From positions 30,113,621 to 30,177,620 of the forward strand of contig OY821784.1 of NCBI GenBank assembly GCA_963682175.1: a stretch of 64,000 nt of DNA. Reading direction: 5' to 3'. The notes below the pieces were generated by a model. It was not told the DNA's origin. It saw only the letters and a list, made by a program, of their open reading frames with translations, and did not search any database. A program made the position numbers and the translations under genes. This document shows positions 55,251 to 64,000 of the stretch, piece after piece; the stretch's first letter is position 1, and every line of letters begins with the position of its first letter. This DNA comes from Triglochin maritima. Lineage: Eukaryota; Streptophyta; Magnoliopsida; Alismatales; Juncaginaceae.

Positions 55251-56102
55251 ATGTCGAATATCCAACCTATCCTACGATCCATGATAGAAAAACACCCTTT
55301 AGCAAATGATGGCTCAAACTTCATTAGTTGGCAACTCAAACTCAACATCGTGTTAAAGTTTGAGAAACTATCTTACATTTTGGAAGGTCCAATCCCAAAA
55401 TGGAATGAGAGATTAACCAATGAAGAGAAAGAGGCTAAAGCCAAGTGGGAAGATCAAGAGAACCAAGTTCACGGTCTTATGCTAGCATCCATGGGTGACT
55501 CGCTTCAAGCGAAATACTTGGATTCAAAACCGAAGAAGACCATGGAGGCTTTATCTAAGATGTTCATGGATAGTGCCCGAAAGGAGTGCTATAAGACCAC
55601 CATCGCACTCACAAGGTGCCATATGGCGGAGGGAACATCGGTATCTATGCATTTTCTCACGATGCAAGGGTACCTTGAGAAGTTGGCAAAGCTCTCTTCA
55701 CCAATGCCCGAGGACATTGCTGAAGATATGATTCTTGGCTCTCTAGCCCCGTCCTTTAAGGACTTTGTGATGCACTATCACGTGCGTGAAAAAGGGGTGA
55801 GTCTTGAGGAGCTGCACAACGCTCTCAAAACTGCTGAAGTTGACATGGGCAAGGGTAGGGACAAACAAGTCTTTGCCGTCCATGGGAGGAGCCAAAAGAT
55901 TGGTAAAGGAAAGGGCAAATCTACCAAAAGTGGTTCAATCAAGAGCAAGGGAGTAGGAGGTGCTCAAAAGAGTGTCTCGAGGGGGAAATCTCAGAAATCT
56001 CCAACTCCCAATACGGAGTGCTTTCACTGCGGTGAAAAAGGACACATCCGGCCAAATTGCCCCAAGGCGCCCCAAAAAGGTCAAAGGTATATTTGCTATT
56101 GA
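55251..56102 (+). CDS. Copia gag
   Basis: 283 codons, intact from ATG 55251 (MSNIQPILRS) to TGA 56100. The in-frame ATG at 55197 is possible, but MSNIQ is a better fit to copia gag starts. Features: gag core with FISWQLKLNIVL, LEGPIPKW and the MDSARKEC...ALTRCHMAEGTSV region (UBN2-type domain), a Lys/Gly/Ser-rich basic stretch (about 205-250), and a CX2CX4HX4C zinc knuckle, CFHCGEKGHIRPNC, at about 257-270. It builds the particle and binds RNA. It is 13 residues past the knuckle that the frame ends, while pol continues in the +1 frame across the last codons. Confidence 0.92.
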   Translation: MSNIQPILRSMIEKHPLANDGSNFISWQLKLNIVLKFEKLSYILEGPIPKWNERLTNEEKEAKAKWEDQENQVHGLMLASMGDSLQAKYLDSKPKKTMEALSKMFMDSARKECYKTTIALTRCHMAEGTSVSMHFLTMQGYLEKLAKLSSPMPEDIAEDMILGSLAPSFKDFVMHYHVREKGVSLEELHNALKTAEVDMGKGRDKQVFAVHGRSQKIGKGKGKSTKSGSIKSKGVGGAQKSVSRGKSQKSPTPNTECFHCGEKGHIRPNCPKAPQKGQRYICY

Positions 56103-59100
56103 AATAAATTTAGCCACCTCTGTCCAGGATTGGGTAATTGATACCGGAGCTTGTGCTCACATAGTTTCTAATGTGCAGCTACTCATGGATAGGAAGGAAC
56201 TCGCAAGGAACGAGATAGAATTGAAGGTCGGAAATGGTGCGAACGTTTCTGCGGTTGCACAAGGTTCTGTGGTGCTTCAATTATGTAGTGGTTTAAATGT
56301 ATGTCTAAAGAATGTTTATTATGTACCTTCGATTAGCAATATGGATAATTTCAATATAAATGTTTCAAATTCTTGTTTGTCTATATCGAAGAATGATGTT
56401 TTCTATGCAAATGCATTCATAAGGAATGGTCTCTATTTGCTTGAATTGAATAATAAAAAAATCTTTAATATCAATAACAAAAGAGTTAAGACCACTCACG
56501 AGAATGATACTCTCTTGTGGCACTATCGTGCTGGTCACATAAATGAAAAGCGCATCAAGAAATTGCAAGAAGCTAACCTTCTTGGTATACTTGATTTTAA
56601 ATCATTGGAGACGTGCCAACCATGTATAATGGGAAAAATGACCAAAAAGCCTTTCAAGAAGAAAGGCCCAAGGGCGAGTGGCTTGTTGGATTTAATACAT
56701 TCTGATGTATGTGGTCCAATGAGTACTAGTGCACGAGATGGTTTCAGGTACTTCATTACGTTCACGGATGATTATAGTCGTTATGGCTATGTTTATCTAA
56801 TGAGAAACAAAAGTGAATCTTTTGACAAGTTCAAAGAATTCAAGAATGAAGTAGAGAACCAACTCGACAAGAAAATCAAGTCTCTACGAACGGATCGTGG
56901 AGGTGAGTACTTAAGTGCCGAATTTGACTCATACCTAAAGGAGTTTGGTATTGTACCTCAACTCACCCCTCCCGGTACACCTCAGTGGAATGGGGTATCC
57001 GAAAGGAGGAATAGGACATTGCTCGACATGGTTTGGTCAATGATGAGTCATGCGGAATTACCTCTTTACTTTTGGAGTTATGCACTACAAACTGCGGCTT
57101 ACACACTAAATAATGTTCCATCCAAATCCGTGGAGAAAACTCCTTATGAGCTATGGAGTGGTAAAACACCTAAGCTCAATTTTCTCAAGATTTGGGGTTG
57201 TGAGGCTTACGTCAAGAAATTGATGTCGACCAAACTTCAACCAAAAGCGGATAAGTGCTTCTTTATTGGTTATCCTCGTGAGACAAGAGGATACTACTTT
57301 TGGCATATCACCTCCAATCGAGTGATTGTAGAGAGGGATGCCACATTTCTGGAAAAGGAATTTCTAGAAAGAGTAAAAAGTAGTGGGAGTAGGGTTGTGC
57401 TTGAGGAAACTCAAGATACTCTACAAGATCATGACACGAATGATGACGTTCAAGATCATGAAGGCCCAACCGAGATGCCTTTGGTTAGTGGGAGCGTGAG
57501 TGAGAGACCATCACAAGAAATTGTGAGAGAATCTCAATCATCCCCACCAAGTGTACGTTCAAGAGTTGAACATGAACCCACTCCTCAAGAAATTGTGGAA
57601 GAAGTTCGAGAGACACGAGAAGAACCAAAAGAACTAAGAAGGTCAACAAGGGAAAGGAAGAAACTCGACTTGTATCTGGGACTTCATGAAATCATGGTAC
57701 TTGATACCAATGATCCCTTGACCTTCCAAGAAGCAATGGAAAGGGAAGACTCCAAACTGTGGCTTAAGGCCATGGAATCCGAAATAGAATCCATGTATGA
57801 TAATCAAGTGTGGAACTTGGTTGACCTTCCTCAAGGGAAAAATGGCATTCAAAATAAATGGGTTTTCAAGAGGAAGATGGACATGGATGGGAACTTGACA
57901 ACCTACAAAGTGAGGCTTGTAGCGAAGGGTTTCACTCAAGTTCAAGGAATTGACTATGATGAAACTTTTTCACCAGTTGCCATGTTCAAGTCTATTCGGA
58001 TAATGCTCGCTATTGCTGCATTTCATGATTATGAAATATGGCAAATGGATGTCAAAACGGCATTCCTAAATGGGAACTTGGAGGAGGATGTGTACATGGT
58101 ACAACCTCAAGGTTTTGAAGATCCAAAGAATAGCGAGAAGGTATGCAAGCTTCAAAGATCCATTTATGGATTGAAGCAAGCATCAAGGAGTTGGAACAAA
58201 CGCTTTGACGAGGAAGTGAAGAAGCTTCACTTCATTCAAAGTAAGGAAGAACCTTGTATATACAAGAAGGTTAGTGGGAGCCATGTAGTATTCCTAATCT
58301 TATATGTCGATGACATATTGCTTATGGGTAATCATATTCCTTTGCTTGAGCAAACGAGAAGTTCATTGAAATCTGCATTTTCAATGAAAGACATGGGTGA
58401 GGCTCAATACATCTTGGGAATCAAGATATATCGAGATAGATCCCGTAGACTCATTGGCCTCAGTCAACGTACATACATTGACAAGGTCTTGGAAAGGTTC
58501 AAGATGAACAACTCCAAAAAGGGCAGTGTGCCAATGAGTATGGGTGTGCAACTCAAGAAGTCTCAACGTGCGGAATCACGTAAGGACTTGGAGTACATGA
58601 AGGATGTCCCTTATGCTTCGGCAATTGGGTCGATCATGTACGCAATGACTTGCACAAGACCTGATTTCTCATATGCTCTAAGCGTGACAAGTCGTCACCA
58701 ATCCAACGCAGGTCCTGAGCATTGGATTGCGGTCAAGAATATCCTGAAGTACCTTAACCGGACTAAGGATAAGATTCTTGTTTATGGAGGACAAAGGGAA
58801 TTGATAGCCGAGGGTTACTCGGATGCGAGTTTCATGACTGATCCAGACGATAGAAGGTCGCAATCAGGATACGTCTTTCTTCTGAATGGTGGAGTTGTGA
58901 GTTGGCGTAGTTGGAAGCAAAGCACTACGGCCGACTCAACCACTGCCTCCGAAGTAATGGCTGTCACTGAAGCGAGCAAGGAAGGAGTGTGGATTAAGAA
59001 GTTCCTTGAAGAGCTTGGAGTAGTTCCCTCGAGTGAGAGACCAGTAGAGCTATTTTGCGATAATAGTGCATCTATCTCGCAAATCAAGGATCCAAATCAC

Positions 59101-59297
59101 ACCACAAAGTGAAGTACATGGATTGTAAGTACTTCGTGACACGTGACCTCATCGACGAAGGAAAAATAACTCTTTTGTGGGTGGACACCAACCACAACAC
59201 AGCTGACCCATTCACAAAACCTTTATCCCAAGCCAAGGGCGAAATGCATTTCGAGTCCATGGGATTGAGGAACCATGTAGATTGGCTTCATGATTGA
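56068..59297 (+). pseudogene. Copia pol: protease, integrase, RT, RNase H
   Basis: Open from before 56068 to TGA 59112, then, one base shifted, to 59297. Protease: WVIDTGACAHIV. Integrase: the HHCC zinc region with WHYRAGH and CQPCIMG, then SDVCGP, LRTDRGGEY and GTPQWNGVSERRNR (DDE residues). RT: KNGIQNKWVFKRK, QMDVKTAFLNG and the catalytic YVDDILLMGN. RNase H: GYSDASFM, TTASEVMAV and FCDNSAS. The tail ADPFTKPLS in the shifted frame is the standard copia C-terminus, so the TGA at 59112 comes from a one-base indel. More than 1000 codons are otherwise undamaged, which suggests a fairly young element. Pol is in the +1 frame relative to gag, near ccccaaaaagg at about 56078. It is filed as a pseudogene because of the 3' frame break. 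Confidence 0.9.
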
Positions 59298-59370
59298 TAT
59301 GTAAAGGGGTTTACCCTAGTTATTATTGTTTTATACATTGAGTATGTATGTTAAAGAACACTTTAATAAC

Positions 59371-59381
59371 AAGTGGGAGAT
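59371..59381 (+). promoter_or_regulatory. Copia polypurine tract
   Basis: AAGTGGGAGAT immediately before the 3' LTR primes plus-strand DNA synthesis in copia elements. Confidence 0.85.
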
Positions 59382-60849
59382 TGAAGGGAATGTGTTCTAA
59401 AAGTTTTACTTTTAAATGTCAATTATTATGAATTGAATGAGAAATCGCTTTGTTCCTTGGTTATGTTATTCGTCTTTTAGAAGTGTTAAGGAAGAGGCTC
59501 TTGGTCCTTAACCGTAGGGCTCTAAAAGATATTAGTTTACATAAAACAAAAGATATTCGCAATCATGGTAATTAACATGGGACATTAATTACCGAGTTAA
59601 GATTGTCGTGTTGGTTATAGATCATTGTAGCTCTACAAGTGAGTGGCAACACAGGTACACAAAAGAGGAAAATAATACTTTTGTATACAAAATTGACCTA
59701 ACAAGTAAAATATTATAGAAATGTGTTTCTGTGTCATTAATATTTTGCTGTGTCCTTGGTCCTTTGATATGAGACTTATATCCGATCGCTTAAGGAGTGC
59801 TTAATTAGGCTAGTGTCTTAAGCTATCGATGAGTGTAGTGTAAATGCATTAGTTGGTTAAGTATGACTTTCGTTGGAGAAGATAGTTAGTCAAAAGATTA
59901 TCATTGCCCCTCTTAATTGAGTGATGATATTAGTGGGCCCCTTGATAAAGCAAAGTTATAATGTGCACAATGAGATTTGAGTTAAGTCACATATTTGTAA
60001 CTAGCTTAAAGAGATCAAGAAATGAATACTAATACAAAGATGACACAATACTACTTTGTGTGTATTCTTATTATCATGTGGCAAGGGACGGACACAAGTG
60101 GTGCACTCCATTACTAACTGGATCGGGTTTTGGTTCGAGTGGAATTAAGACATCTAACTAATTGGGAGCTATAATGTGTAGCTAGATAGCGCTTATAGCT
60201 TGTGATATTAAGCTCTTAATATCACTGCCAACTTAGTTTAGATCCTCCCATAGGTCACACCACAAAACTGGGAAACAAGAAATGGGGACTTTGAGTTCAT
60301 AAGATGTGTCGGGTTTCATGTAGAAAATATGACACATGAGGTGAACAAGCAAAATCAAAATTATGTTGTGATTAATAACATAATTAGAATCTAAATTAAA
60401 TTCATATGTGATGTAAATATTATGGGGTGTGATGATTGATCATTACATAGGATAATATGTTACATAAGTTGTGAATTTACTACTAATCCCGAAATGTCAA
60501 ATTTTGTAGGGGTTAAACCGAAATTTGACAAGTCTGCAGAACAGTGCTCAAACGGTCGACCAGTTAGCAGTAAACGGTCGACTGATCTGGAACGGTCGAC
60601 CGGACATGTCTCGACCGATAACAGGGAATTTTCGTTTGTTCGGAACGGTCGACCGAATCTTCAAGAAGTTTTAGAGAACTTCTAGGTATGAATTTCGGAG
60701 TCCCATGTTTGTTTTAATTAAAGTTTTAAAACTAGTTATTGAAACAAACCAATACATGCATGAAATAAATCATAGAAAATTGTAATTGATCCTTATTACG
60801 CATAAAAATTCCGAAAATATATATGTGTAATTAAACATGAAATCCTACA
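59382..60849 (+). repeat. Copia 3' LTR with internal deletion
   Basis: 1468 bp, 501 bp shorter than the 5' LTR. Aligning the two shows a 520-bp gap whose ends in the intact LTR are both ccgaatct (53036-53043 and 53556-53563); one copy remains here at 60652-60659. An 18-bp insertion near 60580 accounts for most of the rest. The lost segment includes the TATA box. Confidence 0.92.
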
Positions 60850-63800
60850 GCAGTTGGGTCACTTCGTTCGGGAGTGCCCGAATAGGCAGGGAGAGCCTAG
60901 CAGGAGGTCAGGACCACCAGTGGCAGGGAGAGGCGGAGGCAGCCGATCCGTCGTTTCCCCAGGACAGGGTAGGAAGACCGGGCGAGTCTTCACCATTCAG
61001 GCTGAGGAGGCGAGGGACTCCAACACCGTCGTGGAAGGTAAACTTTCTGTTTCTGGCTTAGTAATGCGTGTATTGTTTGATTGCGGCGCCACTCACTCCT
61101 TCATTTTGGAGAAGTTTGCTGGCGAGTTGGGTCGGACCCCTGTGCTGCTGACTGATGTTTTGGAGGTCAGCACGCCCATGGGTGAGGTGGGCACTGTGGG
61201 GAGCTTTTTCCCCGGCACCACAGTTGGTTCGGGAGACCATGATTTTCCGGCAGATCTGGTCTTGTTACCGATGGAGGACTTCGACGTCATACTGGGGAGG
61301 TTACGACGTGCGGGTCTTTTGCCGTGAGAAGAAGATCCTGATTTCGATGGAGGGTTTGCCAGATGTTTTGATCAGAGGTACGAGGAGCAGAGGCGGTCGC
61401 CTGATTGTGTCTGCAGTTAAGGCACAGAGACTGATACAGCAGGGATGCAGAGCGTTTATGGCCACGCTGGTTATTCCTGATCCTGAGACGAGGAGGCTGG
61501 AGGACATAGAGATTGTGCAGGAGTTCCCAGATGTGTTTCCAGCAGAGATTCCAGCATTACCGCCGCACCGAGAGATTGAGTTCGGCATCGAGTTGGTAGC
61601 GAGTACGACACCTCAGTCGAAGGCTCCGTATCGTATGGCACCAGCAGAGTTGACAGAGCTGAAGAAGCAGTTACAGGAGTTGATGGAGTCCGAGTTCATT
61701 CGACTGAGTGTTTCTCCATGGGGAGCGCTTGTGCTCTTCGTGAAGAAGAAGGATGGATCGTTGCGGATGTGCATCGACTACAGGATGCTGAATAAGGTTA
61801 CCATTTGGAACCGGTACCCTTTGCCCAGGATTGATGACTTGTTTGATCAGTTGCAGACGGCGAGAGTGTTCTCGAAGATCGATCCGCGTTCGGGTTATCA
61901 CTAGTTGCGGATCAGGGAGGCAGATGTTCAGAAGACAGCCTTCAGGACGCGGTACGACCACTACGAGTTCTTGGTGATGCCATTTGGACTGACAAATGCA
62001 CCTGCAACATTCATGGATCTGATGAATAGGACCTTTCAGCCGTACTTCGACAGATTTGTCGTTGTATTCGTAGACGACATTTTGGTATACTCGTCTGATA
62101 GGGAGCAGCATCGAGAGTTCCTGAGGATTGTGCTTGGCATCTTGAGGGATCAACAGCTTTATGCCAAGTACACGAAGTGTGAGTTTTGGTTGGATCAGGT
62201 AGCTTTTCTGGGGAATATTGTGTCAGCGGATGGGATTTCGGTGGATCCGGTGAAGGTCGAGGCTGTGACTCAGTGGAGAGCCCCGACGAGCGTGACAGAG
62301 ATCAGGAGTTTTGTTGGAATGTCAGGGTATTATAGACGGTTCATCCAGGATTTCTCCAGACTTGCATCGCCGTTGACAGCATTGACGCAGAAGGGCGTCA
62401 AGTTTGTTTGGTCCCAGAAGTGCGAGGACAGCTTTCAGGAGCTGAAGAGGCGGTTGACGACAGCACCTATTCTGACTCTACCGAGTGGCAGTGGAGGTTA
62501 TGTGATATACAACGATGCGTCAGGGATTGGCTTGGGTTGTGTTCTGATACAGCACGAGAAGGTGGTGGTGTAAGCTTCGAGGCAGCTGAAGGTGCACGAG
62601 AAGAACTACCCTACTCATGATCTGGAGTTAACAGCAGTAGTTCACACGTTGAAGACTTGGCGGCACTATCTTTATGGCGAGCAGTTCGAGGTCTTCACTG
62701 ATCATCAGAGCCTGAAGTACTTGTTCGCACAGAAGGAGCTGAATATGAGGCAGCGCAGATGGCTTGAGTTCATTAAGGACTACGACTTCACCATTTCCTA
62801 TCATCCGGGGAAGGCGAATTCAGTTGCAGATGCAATGAGCAGGAAGGTGGAGGTTTCAGTTGCGAGTATGTGCATGCAAGAGTGGAGGCTACTCGAGGCA
62901 TTGTCAGAGTGGAGACCGTTCACAGAGGGCTCAGAGGGAGCAATGATTGCTGGGCTTCGGGTGGAGCCGCATACAGTCTCACGGGTGGTGCAGGCTCAGC
63001 ATGAGGACGATGAGTTAGCTGGTCTGCTACAGTTGGCTTCCAGAGATGAGTCAGACTTCAGTGTAGGGGTTGATGGTGGGTTGAGGTTCAAGAGTCGGAT
63101 CTGGGTGCCGAAGGTTGATGGGCTGAGAGATGACATCATGGAGGAGGCACACACAGCTAGATACACCATTCACCCGGGGAGCACGAAGATGTACAAGGAC
63201 CTGCAGCGGAATTTCTGGTGGAAGGGCATGAAGAGGGACATTGCAGAGTTTGTAGAACGATGCTTAGTCTGTCAGCAGGTGAAGATTGAGCATCAGAGGC
63301 CAGCGGGACCGATGCAGTGTATTGAGCTTCCTGAGTGGAAGTGGGAGCACGTGACGATGGATTTTGTCACAGGGTTGCCGAAGACGAGGAGATTCCACGA
63401 CGCGATTTGGGTGATAGTCGATCGACTGACCAAGTCGGCGTACTTCTTAACGATCAGGACCACGTTGCCTTTGGAGGGTCTGGCTAAGTTGTACGTGGAG
63501 GAGATAGTCAGGTTGCATGGAGTGCTAGTGAGTATCATCTCCGATCGAGATCCTCGTTTCACTTCCAGATTTTGGGGGAGTTTGCAGCAGGCTTTGGGGA
63601 CGCGTCTGAGGTTCAGTACAACGTTCCATCCGCAGACAGATGGTCAGTCAGAGAGGACGATTCAGATCTTAGAGGATATGTTGAGGGCATGCACACTGGA
63701 TTGGGCAGGGCACTGGGATGAGCACTTGCCGCTGATAGAGTTCGCCTACAGCAACAGCTACCATTCGAGTATTGGGATGGCACCGTACGAGGCGTTGTAC

Positions 63801-64000
63801 GGGAGGCCTTGCAGATCACCAGTATGCTGGAGTGATGTAGGCGAGAGACAGTTAGTGGGTCCAGAGATTGTGCAGATGTATTCAGAGAAGGTTGATGTGA
63901 TCCGGAGGAGAGTGGCCACAGCACAGAGTAGGCAGAAGAGTTATGCTGATCGACGGAGACGAGTGTTGAGTTTCGAGGTGGGCGACCATGTGTTTCTTAA
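60850..64000 (+). pseudogene. Tekay-R gag end and pol, runs off right edge
   Basis: Resumes gag at the second half of the zinc knuckle, then protease (VLFDCGATHSFI, VILG). A small deletion at about 61300 removes the conserved MDWL stretch and shifts the frame. RT follows: [22 protein letters not shown], then TAG 61902 (from CAG in GYHQL), then [15 protein letters not shown] and the catalytic [10 protein letters not shown]. RNase H ([14 protein letters not shown]) is broken by TAA 62571 and continues with TDHQSLKYLF. Integrase has the zinc region ending CLVCQQVK and DDE residues in MDFVTGLPK, IISDRDPRF and FHPQTDGQSER. From 62574 the frame is open to the edge. Confidence 0.92.

Larger units (their letters stand above)
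51784..60849 (+). mobile_element. Complete Ty1/copia element nested in Tekay-R gag
   Basis: 9066 bp with LTRs 51784-53752 and 59382-60849 (TGAAG...CTACA). Target duplication gtagt (51779-51783) and gcagt (60850-60854), differing by one C-to-T change. Order: LTR, Met primer site, 1.5 kb leader, gag, protease, integrase, RT, RNase H, polypurine tract, LTR, the copia order with integrase before RT. Two frame breaks and the deleted 3' LTR suggest it is inactive, but it is the best preserved pol in the window. Confidence 0.95.
48656..64000 (+). mobile_element. Tekay-R, Ty3/gypsy chromovirus, runs off right edge
   Basis: Consists of the 5' LTR (48656-50805), primer site, gag (50901-51783, resuming after the nested copia element) and pol through integrase to the window edge. 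The long LTR, initiator-Met primer, and the RT and integrase blocks place it with Tekay (del-type) chromoviruses. The C-terminal chromodomain and 3' LTR would lie beyond 64000. Several stops make it inactive. Confidence 0.9.

Noticed and set aside
61301..62153. Minus-strand frames of 95 and 160 codons under Tekay-R pol
   Set aside because: Antisense shadows of the RT reading frame, which has clear domain motifs on the plus strand.

Overview
This window looks like a piece of a large, repeat-rich flowering-plant nuclear genome. Almost all of it is retrotransposon sequence, stacked in nested layers. The only recognisable host gene is a broken calmodulin-like gene at 16044-16503, beside about 2 kb of AT-rich intergenic DNA (16504-18570). 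There are no rRNA or tRNA genes, no CRISPR array and no bacterial-style operons.

Left block (1-16043). A Ty3/gypsy chromovirus of Tekay type lies on the minus strand ('Tekay-L'). Its gag runs off the left edge and its 5' LTR sits inside the fourth EF-hand of the calmodulin-like gene. That LTR (609-2092 plus 15610-16043) is split by a 13.5 kb Athila-type insertion ('Athila-A', 2093-15604) flanked by ccccc on both sides. Athila-A has three LTRs and two nearly identical gag-protease internal regions. Its middle LTR is a mosaic of the outer two, as expected from unequal recombination between LTRs.

Middle block (18571-26418). This holds a decayed Athila-B gag and LTR, a Tekay LTR remnant split by a solo Ty1/copia LTR (19792-21965), a scrap of copia integrase, and a third, older Athila-A copy (A3, 22438-26418).

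LINE block (26419-47199). A plus-strand L1-type LINE (endonuclease, reverse transcriptase, zinc-binding tail) is interrupted twice by minus-strand Athila-B elements. B1 (27485-31841, TSD cagat) is a deletion derivative. B2 (32020-43959, TSD agaag) is full length and carries gag, protease, RT, RNase H, integrase and an Athila ORF1-like gene, all mutated. An Athila-B scrap, the 3' end of a CACTA transposon with a Ulp1-like protease tail, and an unassigned 0.5 kb follow.

Right block (48656-64000). A plus-strand Tekay element ('Tekay-R') has a 2150 bp LTR, gag and pol to the window edge. A complete Ty1/copia element (51784-60849) sits inside its gag.

The most interesting signals are not genes. 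They are (i) dense arrays of the dyad CGGTCGACCG shared by LTRs of two unrelated superfamilies, with other dyads in the Athila families; (ii) a conserved hairpin plus polypurine-tract module found at two places in the Athila elements; (iii) a U5 stem-loop with compensated base changes between Athila copies; and (iv) the recombinant three-LTR array. None of the retroelement proteins appears intact. Coordinates and mismatch counts were made by eye.
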